From contig JAKOGH010000160.1 of the NCBI GenBank assembly GCA_024811115.1, positions 1 to 64,000 on the forward strand: DNA of 64,000 nt, written 5' to 3'. The notes below the pieces were generated by a model, which was not told the origin of the DNA, did no database searches, and saw only the letters and a list, made by a program, of their open reading frames with translations. Each line of letters opens with the position of its first letter. The stretch's first letter is position 1. Of the stretch, positions 27,925-41,668 are shown piece by piece. The stretch is from Terana coerulea. Lineage: Eukaryota; Basidiomycota; Agaricomycetes; Polyporales; Phanerochaetaceae. Position numbers and translations under genes: made by a program.

Positions 27925-28705
27925 GTGCCGGACACAAGATTCAGGAGAAGAAACGAAGAGCAATGTAGACCTGCTGTATATATTCCAGCCCTATGCCAGG
28001 TCTATCTGCCTTTCCGAAGTGTGTTCGATCTTAGGGATCTCGATGCTCTTCTATCGCACATGGTGAGGAGCAATATGAAGGAAAGATTAGTTAGTATTGA
28101 ATGCTAAGTAGCAGCTGTGGTCGCCTGTGAGTACGACATTGAGTATACATCCGTCATACGAGAGCTCTCGTCTGCTAGTACCAGTCATGTTTGAGTTCAA
28201 CTTGGACACGAGCGTCCCGGATTGGTCCCGGAGGTGCTCTCCGAGTCAGGGATTTTTCCGACGATCTCAGATCTGAGGCCGGAGTTGATGGAAGTTCAAC
28301 TGGCGCCCATAAGCTGCTTACCACTGTCGTCCACAAACCGTGACCTGGCAAATGCGACATGGTGTACTGCTATGCATGAGGCAGGTGAGCTGTCGGATGT
28401 ATTTCGCTGTATAAAAACGCTGTATAACTAAAGCATTCCTGCGTAGCAGAGAAGGAGACTGGACAACGCCAACCGACAGGTTCATTTCACCGTGAACTCG
28501 AACAAGCTCAAGGTACCCGCTGCCAGGCAACAATTGACTAGTGTTCGGTAAGGGTTCCATTGCTATGTTGGACTTGATGTCACTAAGCTCAATCTCAATA
28601 GGTGTTTGTTATACTCCATATCGCCGTCGCTTCCTTTGCGAGCTAAAGTGTACTAGCGGGGGCTACATCAGGTCCCCGTTAAACCACGCTAAATATGGAC
28701 GAAGA
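27925..28705. other. Intergenic, no gene seen
   Basis: 3' flank of copy 2 and 5' flank of the next gene. Short frames only. Confidence 0.5.
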
Positions 28706-31280
28706 ATGCCGCGGGCAAGGAGAACAAAAGGTCACTTCCTCCTCGACGTTATTGTGGCGAACCTACGCAGCTTAGGTGCTCAGCCCCTCGAAGACCTCTT
28801 CACGGATAGTCAGTCCGCCTCGCCCTCTGCTGCAGATATCCCCAAGTCGAGCAGTGCGGTCGCTGTTTCGGAGCCTACCGAGAAGTCAGTGAAAAGTGAA
28901 AATATGGAGTATGATCTGCTCGGTGGCCAGATGGGGTCATTTGACGTGGCAAGCTCATCCGGCTGCGAACAAGGTGGGAGTGGATTTCATCGCAGCGTTT
29001 CATGAGCTTTGGCTTATTTCGATTTTCGTGGGGTATAGAACGTCTGGGTACTCTGGGAGACCCAACCACGGCATCCGAGTTGAGCAAAGACGAGTATACG
29101 AGACAAATCGAGGACTGCTGCCTGCAGTGGAGGGCTGGTAAGGTCAAACCTTACTGGTTGGTTATCAATGAGCCGAAGGTCGGCAAGAGTAAGTTCAGTC
29201 CATATATGCGTGTACTGTCGACGAAAGTCTCACCCACAGTCTAGCTCAGGGGTGCGCTCTACGCCTGCAAACCTCCAAGACTTCATTTATGGTATATTCT
29301 GTCGATACAATCTATCATAGCGCCGCGGAGGCACAGGCCGCCTGTGCCAAGCACGCGATCTCTCAAGGCGCGCTGGATTTCGTCAAGAATGGAGACGGAC
29401 CTCGCCCTCAAGATGATCAGTCACAAGTCTTCACAGGAGAGCCAGTCCCCGATGCACTCCAAGCACTCGACGCGTGGTCTGTCTCAGCTTTCTACGACAC
29501 TCTGCCGAAGACCTGTCCCGAACTTCAGACTAGACAATCCGCGTTTCAAGTCAACGGCCCTGCTTGGTTCAATAGCGCTATGCAGGCGAGCAAAGGCACT
29601 AGAACGGTCGCCAGTTTCATTTGGACAGCAAAGTCAGGTCCCGGCGCTGGTCGTGAGTCTCCTTCCGTACTTCCTCGAACAAATTTCTTACATTAGCGTA
29701 GTACACGGTTGTCTACTACGTTTGGATTGTCCTTCGGCGGGAGACAAATCGTATCTTGTCGACGCACGGTTCCACAAGCGGAGTGATGCGAAGCATGCCG
29801 TGTGTCTGCAGGCTATGTCTGAGGGCGTCGGGGACTGGATTCGGATGGTCGGACAACAAGTCGACGACAGACTTCCGTATCACGCGAAGAAGTATGTGAA
29901 CGATACGCTCCTCCCGACTCTCATGGCGGCATGCCAGAACGCTGGGCCAGGAGTATCACCGCAGTTCGAATATCAGATTGAGTCTGACGGTATGTCGCAT
30001 TTTCAGTTCAACGCGTCCGCATACCTATCGCAGCTTTTGTAGCCTTCGGTTGTGCGATGACAGTGGCCCTAGTGCCGAACCCGAGTCCGATGCAACGGCG
30101 ATATTATGAAGTACCTGCGGAGCATCGTGCCAAGAACGACGCAAAGCTTGCGGCAATTGCTCTCGCTGTTGAACAAGGTGTCATCGAGTTCCTGCGTTTC
30201 CGCGGCGGCGCTGTTCCGCCATACTACGTGCCAGAATACTGCAGGCTCTCCACCATGACGGCGCCGAAACGGAAGAACGCGTGGGACAACCAAACCGGCT
30301 CTATCCAGCCTTACAAGAAAGCCAGAGTAGATGATCGTATCCTTCAGCCGTACCCACAGGCGGGATCGCACCCTTCGGGCATGGCCGCTTCTGCGCCTAT
30401 TCAGCCAACATACGCACGGCCTCCCGCTGTTCCTCCTGCGCGGAATCATTTGGCTTACATGGGGTCTTACACTACAACCCCAGGCGGTGCGTACCAATAT
30501 ATCCCTCCGAGAGCTTCGAACGGTAGTGGATATGCTGCTGCATCTCTCAGCCAGCCACCCCTACCCTTCGCAAGCCCTCCTGTGCTTCCGATTCAACATA
30601 ATCCTCTTGGAGGAAACTCTGCCGCGAATGCTGCGTATACTTCGTACCCAACTGCGACTTATACTCAGGCATTCCAACCTTATCCCATTCCTTACCCGGC
30701 CGCCGTGCCCCAGGTGTACGGTTCGCCAACTGTCTTTCCACCGACGTTGTACGGTCTGCCTGCGAGTATGAATATGCCGACTTCTCCTGCTTTACCGTCC
30801 GCAGTCCAGAGTTCAGGAGCCATAAACCCATATGCATTGCATCCTCCGGCGTCGGTTACCGGGCTGGTATCGACGCAGACCAGCACCACGGCCACGCCGA
30901 GCCTCAAGCCTCAGAAGAGACAAAGCCAGCCTAGTAGGATCCGGGATGTCACGGCAGGCTCCTCCGCAGTAAGAAAAAAGATAGCAGTACAGTCTGTTCC
31001 GAAGTCGAGCGTGACTGAGCTTTACGGTACGTCTGCGGCTTCTCTCCCCTGGGTGGCTTCAGCAGACTGACTTCGAACCCTCCAAGATTACTGTGCCAAG
31101 GCTGGGCTGACCACGCCGCAGTTCTGTCACCAGATCGTCACAGAGCACGGTACAAACCTACACAAGGTCTGGATCGTGATCGGCCAGCAGAAGCTTGAAG
31201 TTGCGACCTCCTTCGATAGTCTTAGGCAGGGCCAGGAAGCTGTCGCGCACACGGCGTTGGAGCAGCTGCAGTCTTCTTGA
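28706..31280 (+). CDS. Uncharacterised protein with repeated dsRBD-like segments
   Basis: Function unknown. From the ATG at 28706 (MPRARRTKGHFLLDVIVANL; an internal ATG at 28904 is an alternative start), exons continue through KPYWLVINEPKVGK. Three segments of similar plan follow: VYSVDTIYHSAAEAQAACAK.A..GALDFV (about 29290), YLVDARFHKRSDAKHAVCLQAM..GVGDWI (29750) and RYYEVPAEHRAKNDAKLAAIALAVEQGVIEFL (30100). Each resembles the strand-plus-last-helix half of a double-stranded-RNA-binding domain. A long Pro/Tyr/Ala-rich disordered linker (30240-31000) follows. The last exon (31081-31280) is a fuller dsRBD-like fold: YCAKAGLTTPQFCHQIV..GTNLHKVWIVIG..AVAHTALEQLQ. The donor GTACGT at 31025 and acceptor at 31080 join these. 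An RNA-binding role is inference from fold pattern only. Confidence 0.65.
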
Positions 31281-31421
31281 TACTATTCCACTGCTTGCGA
31301 AGCAATATAATGTTGCTTTATGTATGGACTACTGCATGTGTTCGGTCATATAGTATGTTAGAGTACTCTGCATGTCATTTCTTGCTACCATGTCAACCGT
31401 ATTTTCTATTGTCGATTAATC

Positions 31422-32512
31422 TTAGTTGCTCAGAGAATATCCAACATCCCCAGCCAGATCCTTCATCTTTATCAGCCTGTCCAGCATTCCCTGGCCGCGC
31501 TCATTAAGGGTATCGCGGAAGCGAGGTACGGTCATCCAGCTCAGACCATGTTGCAGGATGTTCCGCGCCCGACTGGATCCGCCGCGGACGGAGCCCATCG
31601 TTCCGTGCAGAGTGGCTCGTTTCTTCGAGCAATCGTAAGTAGCGCAGTGTAAAATGTTCGAGTTGTAGAAGATGGTTTCTCCAGCTAGACGGGGTTGGGT
31701 GTGAGGATAGGCTAACAGAATGCGAAAGGTGAGACTTACGCTTGAGTGCCACTTGGATTGCACCAGGCATCTCGAGAGGGTTAGTCGGAGGCTCCAGTGT
31801 TGAGGAATGTTCCCGTTGGCCTGCAGAGCGCGGATGTTGATGCGAGCCGGGGACTACGAAGAGGCAAGCATCTTCGTACAGCACTCTGATCGAATGGAAA
31901 TAAGAAGAGGTTTGGTATACACGAGCGCAAATACCCACGCATTCCACTGGATCTGCATTGTGATATTGTATGAGCAAGTTGTACGACCAGGATATCCTGT
32001 GATGGAAACGTACGCCATGGTGCCATCGTCCCAGAGCTTCGCGCTCTTCTTCCTCGCTCGCAGACTCCTTAACGTCGTCCCGATGCCACCTCAGAGCAAA
32101 GTCGTGAGCCTCCGGGTTTATCAACATATTGAACAGCTCTGTGTGGCTATGAGCCTCCCTTCTCACAGCAGTCAATTATACACCCACCCATCTGCAGATC
32201 GTCTTCTGAACACTCAAGCAGCTCTGTTGCGACCTTGACCAGGCGATCCGACGTGTACCACTTCGCGAACGCTGGCTCGCCCAGGTCCGGATGCATCAAG
32301 TGCTGAACTCCCCACGAGTCCGGGTTGTCGCTGTCAAATGGTGGGAACTGACGGCCCACCGTACGTCGATGAGGCCATGAGCCTGACCGTGTGCGTTGGG
32401 TAGCGCGATCGGCTGCGGCTAAGAGGTCTGGCAGCATGCTCTCTGGGATGAGACCTGGTATGATCGCGTAGCCTTCGCTTTCGTAGAGCTCTTTATAGGA
32501 CTTGGAAGCCAT
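31422..32512 (-). CDS. Phytanoyl-CoA dioxygenase (PhyH) family protein
   Basis: A non-haem iron/2-oxoglutarate-dependent oxygenase of the PhyH family, substrate unknown. The start at 32512 is MASKSYKELYESEGYAIIPG, the usual N-terminal PhyH pattern. The first iron ligands are in WHRDD (H-x-D) near 32080. A conserved VVPGSHQHPRS follows near 31850, then ETIFYNSNILHC with the distal His near 31650, and KKRATLHG supplies the 2-oxoglutarate-binding Arg. It ends VGYSLSN at 31422. About four introns interrupt it (near 32160, 32010-31890, 31740-31690). There is no signal peptide or peroxisomal C-terminal SKL. It is convergent with the preceding dsRBD-like gene, with only about 140 bp between them. 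Confidence 0.88.
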
Positions 32513-32957
32513 GAGTATCTTCTTGTCTGAGTTTCACGAGTTCTGTATGCATAGAGCGAGTCAATTTGAGCCCTGGAGCAGTATCAGGGTGTATAACTCA
32601 CCGATGTAACGACAGGTACGAGGATGACTCGCAGATGCTGATAAGATGATACCTCATTTACTGTAGTTAAAGACTTCCGCGAGCTATGACACAACACGCA
32701 GTGTTTCCAGCCCACATGACCTTCGTTGGTCACATGTAGCCGAATCGCACGGTCAACAACAAGGTTCAGAACATCTCGGCCGTGCTGAACAGTCAGACAT
32801 CTCTACAAGCTGGAGAAGTAAAGGGCAAAGTGCTTGAGATACCATGATACAGAGCTGGTTCTAGTACAATTATCGACAATGCCAAGATGCAACTTGGATG
32901 TGGGTAAACAGGAGGAAAGCGTTCGACAAGCGAGAAAGCTGAATGGGAGGGAGGCGT
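32513..32957. other. Intergenic, promoter of PhyH gene
   Basis: 445 bp between the PhyH start and the stop of the CFIm25 gene. No coding signal is seen. Confidence 0.5.
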
Positions 32958-33953
<996 letters not shown>

Positions 33954-34756
33954 GGCCGCTGCAAGAGCCTTTTGGGGAGATAAAATAGGGGACAGAAGAC
34001 AGACTGAAGTCCAGAGGATTGAAAGACGAGAGACGCAAGACAGAGTTGCTCGGAGTGCTGGACAAGCAAGCAAGTGTGACGTAACACTGATGACAGTGAC
34101 CAGAGGTCACAAGTCACCCTCGTCAGCATAATTACCGTCACGCTCACCGTCTCGGACCTTTCATGGTCACTTTTAGTCCCTTCCACCATCCCTACACCCT
34201 CTCAACTCTTCTCAATGTCATGGAAAGTCAGCAAAAGGAGGCTACTGGACGAATCGCATCGCCACATGGCTGAACGGAAGGCCGCTTTCTCCTGACTCCT
34301 GATTTATCGAAAGCTCAAACGAATGATTTGCCTCAATTCATCTCTAAACCTCGCCTACGATCTATCGTTTCGCATTGCCCTGATGTCTCGTTGGCCAAGA
34401 CCACTGGACGATTGTATCCGCCCTCGTGCACCTTTCGCCTCAATCTGATCGCTGGGAGCAATCGCGAACAGCATGGACTGGGATAGGTTGATATTTCCAG
34501 CTGGGTTCTGTCAGCGATTTACGACCAGCATCAACAGCAATATGCCACTTTGCCGTTGAGTGGCTTCACGGAGTCCCGTACACAGGGTCCTGCGCAACCG
34601 GTGCGGCACCAGAAGCTTAGTCGCGGAACGTGTGACCTGAATCTATAGTGCAATCCAGCTTATGCCCACGCGTTACTTGTTTGTGCGGGCGTAGTGCTCA
34701 TGGGTATATATATGGGGATCCTCCAAACCGGATCGCATCAGACATCCCAACCAGAC
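33954..34756. promoter_or_regulatory. Divergent promoter region of CFIm25 and alpha/beta-hydrolase genes
   Basis: About 800 bp shared by two divergently transcribed genes. TATATATAT at 34706-34714 lies about 45 bp before the hydrolase ATG. No other coding content is seen. Confidence 0.5.
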
Positions 34757-35838
34757 ATGGAGGCATTCCCCAAGTACCAAGGCGTAGACGTCCCTACACA
34801 GATCGGGATCAGTGAGTTTCGTTATCATTCTCAAATGCCACTAAGACGTCTAACACCGTCGACTAGCCTATGATATACTTTATCCTCACGTTCAGTCCCA
34901 TGCCGCTGAGATCAGGGCTGTGAAGCGCAACACATTCAAGTACGGTTCTACAGACCGGCACCAGGTATGCACGCACGATCAGCTATACAGCCCGAAACTC
35001 ATGGATAACATTTGCAGCTCGATGTTTATTACCCTTCGTCTAGTCCGTCAGGCAAAGCACCGGTTCTCTTCTTTGTATATGGCGGAGGATATGCTAGTGG
35101 AGAGAGGGAAATGGCGTCTCCGCGCGATCTCGTATACGCCAACGTTGGCTCGTTCTTCGCCCTGAGAGGGTACGTATGCCTACATAAATGCGAGTGCTAA
35201 GTGCTTATCCTGCTACATCTAGCGTCGTTACCGTCATCGCCGACTACCGCATTTTACCTAACATGAAATTCCCCGACCCCGTCGTCGATATCAAAGACGC
35301 GGTTGCGTTTGTCGCAGCTAACGCTAACACGATCAACGCCGATGCGCCTGTTAAGGCTGATATTGACCATATTTTCCTCATGGGTCACTCTGCTGGAGCT
35401 TCTATTGTAGCCACCCTCCTGCTCCTGCCCAACTTCCTTCCTTCGGCACTGCGCCCTCACATCCGCGGTGCAATTCTGAAGTGCGGAGCATACCACTTCG
35501 ACACGGCCTCTGTCGCCATTCCTCCACCTATCATCAAGGCATACTACGGCGAGGATCTTACTGTGGTCCCTCAAACCTTGCTGCAGAACGCTTCCCACGA
35601 GGCGGTTCATGCTCTGCCCGACGTTATACTCTACGCCAGCGAGTACGACCTTCCCGCCATCCTGGAGGCGCATGATGACTTCCACAAGCTGCTCAGCAGC
35701 AAGCTTGGAAAAGAGGCTGAGAAGGGTGTTCTGAAGGGCCACAACCACTTCAGCCCTCATATCGCTCTGTGGTCTGGGCAAGGCGAAGAGTGGGCGGACG
35801 AGGTTGTTGCTTGGGTCAAGACCAAGGTGCCAAAGTAG
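34757..35838 (+). CDS. Alpha/beta-hydrolase (BD-FAE / HSL-like carboxylesterase)
   Basis: A cytosolic serine esterase/lipase-like enzyme; the substrate cannot be told from sequence. Four exons start with MEAFPKYQGVDVPTQIG, with introns at 34812-34864, 34965-35018 and 35171-35221. The oxyanion motif is VYGGGYASGERE near 35080. The nucleophile elbow is GHSAGAS near 35385, with a probable acid in ASEYDLP near 35640 and His in KGHNHFSPH near 35745. It ends TKVPK at 35838. About 300 residues, typical of the class that includes kynurenine-formamidase-like hydrolases. No secretion signal. The frame is intact. Confidence 0.9.
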
Positions 35839-36258
35839 GTGTTAATCACTATAGTTAACTGCATATTCTTCATCTGTGAACATAGGTCATCGCTGTAAAT
35901 CAAAGCTTCAGCAAAATGTTTAACTTTTGGGTTCAAATGTACAATACGTGTTGGTGCGACTCGCAGGAACCTTCGCTCGCCAAGAGTCAAGTTCACTCAC
36001 GAATGAAATCATGCTGACGTCCGTCAACTTGGCTCCTTTGCATAAGTGGGAAGGAGACAGACACTGACAGCCTTGCGTCCAAATTAAGTATCGCGATGTA
36101 CATTGTAAGAGTACTTTGCTTAGATTGGATGACATAAGCATGTTTATCCGTTCTGGCTCGGTCGGTAAAGCGCCCTGCATCCTCCTTCGAACTCGGCTGC
36201 CGTCGTTCATGTTCTCCACCTTTCCCTCTGTCTGAACGTGTTCTCGAGCTGTATCGCA
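35839..36258. other. Intergenic, upstream of RhoGEF gene
   Basis: 420 bp. A minus-strand frame at 35993-36373 overlaps the RhoGEF start and has no domain, so I treat it as chance. Confidence 0.5.
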
Positions 36259-39200
36259 ATGTCTCAAAAATGGTCCACCTCGCGTTGCACATCTCGCCAA
36301 TCTCGAGTCCCAGCTTTCCAACCACCTTCGTTTTACGCCGCGGCAGCAGGGCTTTCGCCCCGACATGAATCACCCCAGCTCCCCCAACCGACCTCGCAGG
36401 AGGATACGAAACATAGCGAGGACGCGTATTACGCGCCTAATAATGTGCCATTGTCATATCCTACAGCCGCAGCACAGCCGGACGTCGCAGAAGATGCACC
36501 AAGCTCGCGACGCAAGCGGTCCTTGTCGCGCTCGTTTTCCCGTGCTATTCCAAAAGGCCACAAGCACAAGGATGACCGGCCTCATGAAGCGGAAGACAGG
36601 ACTCGGATGACTGACTTGCCGTTTCTCGAAACTCAACTCTTGCCGTCTTTGCGGGATACTATCGACAGGATGACCCATCCTTCGCGGCAGGTCCCACTGG
36701 ACTCGGAAGACGCGGCGCCTGCGAGGGACGCGACCTTGACCGGAAACTTAGCGAAAGACAACCCCCAGCGGTCAGAAGCCTTGAATGTCTCTCAGGATAA
36801 GCGGTCAACTCGTTCTCCTGTTGCACCTGGCTACGCTTCAGCCTCGACCTCCACTTCGAGAGGGTCTGCACGCTCCGCCCTCGCGACTCCTGTGTTATCC
36901 ATGGGTGCAAACTCTCCTCGTCCTCTTGACGCACCTTCTGGAGCTCTCAATGCGCTACGTCAAGACCATGCTCCCAGCGGTCGGTCTGCCTCGAAAGCCC
37001 CTGTCTCTCCTCATATCACGACGAAGTCCAACCTATATCCGCATAGCTCTGTTACTCCTCAAGTATCTCCTATGTTTAATAGCTCTACGTCCTCGCCTGT
37101 CCCGCCGAAGTCGCCTGGGAAGTCTTTGCGGTCTGTGAAGGGATATGCACTCTCTGCTGAGGAGATTCAGTCGCCTCGTACACCTTCGGTGAGCTCATAA
37201 ATTCAGATGGTCGACTATATGCTGATAAATATGTTTCATAGATCACTAGCGTACGGTCACCTAGCACCAATTCCCCCGGTCCCTCCCTTTTGCCAGTTGC
37301 GGGAACCACAATCAAATCGCGATCCAGGTCAAGTACTGTCACTCCTCGTCTGAGGCAGGAATCAGCAGTCAATGCACCCTATCAAGCGTCCTCCCTACCG
37401 CGAGCGAACTTCATAAGACCCCTGAATTATAATACCGACAGCGGATCCGAGCTGGAGCGAGAGTACGCCAGACGGACGGCTACGGGCCGACTGGTTGTCG
37501 CCAACGCTGAAGTTGTTCCAAGTTCGTCTGAGAGCGACACTAACGAACGAGGACGGGAGCGAGGCGAACAATGGGCGTATTCAGACCGTAGAAGAACTCG
37601 GTCAAGGCTTCCCAGGACTGCACGGGACGTCAAATCTCCGAAGTCGCCGAGCGTGCAGCCACACTCTCCCGCATCTCCGTATATAACAAGGCGCCCTCAC
37701 AACGGAGCCTTGAACCGCTCTGCTTCTGTTGGACTTGGACTGCAAGGCTATCCTGGCCCAAAGTCGCAAACGACTCCACGACCGGAGGAAGACGATAGTA
37801 ACGTTTACGAGACAGAGGACGATCTGCCACGAAATGAGGAGAACCCTTCGTCTGTTCATCAAACTCGATACGCCGAAGAGAACGTGGGACATGCTGACGT
37901 TGGACACTCAAACGCAGAGTATGAAGAGGGTTTTAAGGATGAGAATCACTACCATGGGGATGAGCAGGGCAGTAGTCGCAACTTGGACACCACAAGCCGT
38001 AGGCGCAGGGAAGCTCTCCTCGGACTTGTGAACGGCCTGAGTTTTGACATACCCCCGCCCCCCAGCAGAGGAGAGAGTGCAAGCCGGCATCAAGATGCTC
38101 ACGGCGACCACAACCAAAGTCCTTCTACCACCTGGCCAGAGGCTCCTGGCGCCAACCGCGATGGAGAAAACTATGCCGACGCTGGTACAGGGACGGGAGC
38201 TAATGCTCTCAGGAAGCTGACGAGGACCAAAGATCGCCGCCGCATGTCTACGCAGCCTACAAGCTCGCAGCCCCTCAGGCAACCAGATGTCGATGCCTCA
38301 GATCTGGCTCGGAACCGCGACAATCGCCGGTCTATGTCGGTGCCACCAAAATCTCGTCCCACTTCGCGGAACTCTGTCATTTTCCCTCACGAACAAGATT
38401 CTACTCCGGTGGACAATCTGGATGAAGACGCCAACAGGGACTCTGATACCTCAAAAAACCGGAAGTCGAAGCACAGGGCCAGTGTGAGTGTCGCGCAGTC
38501 GAGCACTAGAAGACGTAGCACAATCGCCGAAGATTCAACTGCTGCGCCACTTTCTGAACTTGGTAATACGTCTCGGCGGTCTTCTGTCCATACCCAAGCC
38601 TCGGAACTACGCTCCAGGCGACAATCTGGCAACCACTTGAATGCTCTGAGGTCCAACTTTGCGCTTCGTGAACGCCAGGCTTTTGGTATTCCCGAGTCCC
38701 TGTCCTATGCCGGCTATGATGACGACGAAAATGCTTCTCCGAACGGACATAGCCTGCATGGTCGTTCTGCTCCCTCTCGCGAGCACTCTGGCGACTATCC
38801 AACAAATGGCGAGAATCTTCGCTTGAGCAGTGGTCGTTCCTCGCCCAATCTGGACAGATGGCAAGAAAACGATGACACTGGTGGCTTCAGCAACGCTGCT
38901 GAGGCTCTGTTCAACAAACTATCTGGACCCTCTGGCCACAGGAGAGGCGAAACTGATCATCAACATGAACTTCCTTCTCAGCGGGTCTCCGGAGTTAGTC
39001 AAGCATCTTTGTCTAGGCAGCAAACTGGCGAACGCGATGTAGATTCCCAACCATCACGCGATAGGCACTCTAGGGCACTCTCTGCGAGCTCCAGCACACC
39101 ATCCGTCTACGAACCGGAACCGGAACCGGAGCCTGAACCTGAACATACCCATGCCATTCAGGAGCCTCGACGGCCTCAGCCTGTGGCGAACACCTGGCGA

Positions 39201-40891
39201 TCCGCTCTCAGACCTGCGACCTTTGACGCTCTGATATCCCAGTACGGCTCGATGGAGATGGATCGACAGGAATCGGTTTACGCATACTGCTGCACTCACT
39301 CTGATCTTGTCCGTCGACTGCGGTCTATAGTGCGGGTGTTCATCCTTCCATTGCGGCACCGGCACAGCAAGTCGTGGCTCCCTGGTGTGCCGAAGGAAAT
39401 CTCGCGCCTATTCGACTGGCTGGAGGACATCGTGAACCTTCACGGCCATATGGAAGAAGCCCTCTCGTCTTTGTCTCAATCTTGGAACGACGACGGGGTC
39501 GTTCTGGACTTTGCAAGAGCGATCCGAGCGTTCGTACCGAGGTTCGAGATCTACCAACCTTATCTAGTGAGACTCGAAGCTGTCCAAAGATTAATCCTGG
39601 AGTGTATCGCGAAACCAGAGGACCAGTTCGGCGAATTCTTACGGATTAGGTCGACTCATGTGGAGTGCGAGGACTGGTCGTTGGCAGACCTTTTGGCGCA
39701 ACCCGCGGAGCACCTACATGCATCCGTGGATGTCTTCCATGTGAGCCTTCATATCGTCTTGTTCCGTCTTTTCGTTGAATGTCTTACACGCTTTGGCCAC
39801 AGCAACTGTTGAACTTCACTCCCGCTCATCACCCAGACCACGTGCCGACACTCTCGTTATACCAGTCCATGCGGATGGTTGTCCATGTGATGCGCGAAGT
39901 TAAGATGCGCGAGGAAGAATACGAATTCGTCAAAGAAATGTCGGGGCATATCGAGAACCTCCTTCCTTCGGTCCAGCTCGCTAGACGCGAGCGGCGATTG
40001 CTATGGCACGGGGAGTTGACGTACGTCTCAGAGCGAGCCTTCGGAGGTCAGGCCGCTGTCAATGAGCGGAGCGGTCAGTCGACATCAACACCGCTACTGT
40101 CCGCCAGTTCTAGGACCCCGACTATACTTCTTTCCCCTTGGCCTGACTCTGCAGCGAGAAACCAGTCGTCTCAGTCGAAGCATGATGACAAGTCCAAAGC
40201 AGGCGTCAGCCTTGTGCAGGTCTCAGCCTTTACAGACGTTCTCGTCATTGCGGCACCGATTGATGTTGACACGGGTGAAGCCGCTTTTCGTTTGTTGGAC
40301 TCAGCAGGTCTCTCCAAAGTGCTGGATTTACGTGCCGAAGGGACGAGCGGTGAGTCCCAGCCATTAAATGTTGTGCTTCGCCCTACTGAATAAACACTCC
40401 TCCGCTGCGCCAACTCAGCCACGCTGACTCTTCTACCGCTCAATCAAAGTGAACTTCAAACAGGTGTCATCCCCGAGCACAGCTCTGTCGCCGAGATTTG
40501 CCTTTCCTTTCCAACGACGTCGCAGCAAGATAGTCCAAAGGCGGAGAAGGACGCGGCCTGGACGGCGTTCAGGCAGTGCCAGACGCATACCCTCCGGTCC
40601 CTCTCCTTCCCTTCACACTCCGGACAGTACCTTCCGCACGGTCCCCATGTCGACCTGGAGCTCGACACGCAGAAGAGCGTCATGGACATCCTCAATACAG
40701 GCCTGCCGCTTCCCAAGAGCCCGTCCGTCCAGCTGAACGACAACAGGCGGGTTGGCCCTACGGATAGCGACCGCGAGCGGGAGGAGCGCGGGTGGTGGAC
40801 GCTTCGCTTTCAGCAGGTACTGCGCGAGATGCAAAGGCAAGATCCAATGCTCTCGATGTCGTCATTGGACGATGAGGTGCATGCGCGTTAA
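36259..40891 (+). CDS. Large Ser/Arg-rich protein with C-terminal Rho guanine-nucleotide exchange (DH-PH) region
   Basis: A protein of about 1,480 residues. The first ~950 are low-complexity and disordered, rich in Ser, Arg and Pro (RRKRSLSRSFSRAIPKGHKH, SRSRSSTVTPRLRQ, EPEPEPEPEPE near 39110). From about 39220 a helical domain follows with SVYAYCCTHSDLVRRLRSIVRVF, LFDWLEDIVNLHGHMEEAL and YQPYLVRLEAVQRLI. It continues with LADLLAQPAEHLHASVDVFHQLLNFTPAHHPD, a DH (RhoGEF) arrangement. A PH-like stretch follows: RRERRLLWHGELTYV..VSAFTDVLVIAAP. Introns are at about 37192-37241, 39739-39801 and 40351-40415. The last contains an in-frame TAA, so splicing is required. No frameshift is seen over 4.6 kb. 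Likely role: activating a Rho/Cdc42-type GTPase in polarity or wall control. Confidence 0.82.
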
Positions 40892-41668
40892 CTTCATGGA
40901 TTCACTTCCGTCCATTCCAATGCATTGATTTTTTTCGCGACATTTCTTGGGCGGCGACAATCATCGCGTTGGCGCTTGAAACGGAGTGCCCGCACATCTG
41001 TTCACTGCTCTTCGTCTGCTGAGTATTGACACTACGCTCATCTGCTCACGTTGAGGGAGTGAACGTCTGCATTCATAAGCGTAACTGATCTTTCGGATAG
41101 GTCGCCGATGGAAGGAGCTGACACTTGGCGATATCTACAATCGGGCGCTTAGTACGTTGGTCTCACTTCTCGAGGGAGGAAGCACTGATTCATCGGATAT
41201 AGCAGGGTATTACGCCATGGTACGTGAGATGGTTTACTCCATGAGTGGCGGAAGCGTAAGGTTCACTTCTTGTCCGAGAGCCCTTCCGTGTACGGCGCCT
41301 CCCATCCGTTGCCCTGTCGAACTCGAGCCTGCGCCCAGGCAAGCCGCAACATTGCACAATATTGTCGAGACATCTTCGCCGGCCTTCTTTGTGATACCTC
41401 ATTGTGTTGGACGAGGCTGGTGACCCTGGGCCCGGACCTGCCGCATTCGATGCTTTGTGGCCACAAAACTGTACAACGAGTGGCTCCCATCACCAGGCCA
41501 CCATCAGTGCCGCCCTTTATCCCAGTTCTAACCCCGCATATAAGGCCGTGCTATCGAGAGGTACACCTTACCTTTAACCGTCACCTCTCTCTCCACCACC
41601 CTGTCCTCCATCCACGCTCTCCCCAGTCCATTATTCCGTTTATTCTCGATTATTCTACTGCACAATCA
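40892..41668. other. Intergenic region upstream of zinc-finger gene
   Basis: No convincing gene. GCATATAAGG at about 41537 is a plausible TATA box, 130 bp before the ATG at 41669, followed by a CT-rich leader with repeated CTCTCC/CCACC. Confidence 0.45.

Noticed and set aside
36238..36258. Upstream ATG giving a longer RhoGEF N-terminus
   Set aside because: The extension would be only seven residues; the ATG at 36259 starts a composition consistent with the rest.
40370..40400. In-frame TAA in the RhoGEF gene suggesting a truncated protein
   Set aside because: It falls in a well-formed intron (GTGAGT at 40351 to CAG at 40415) that joins two coding segments in frame.
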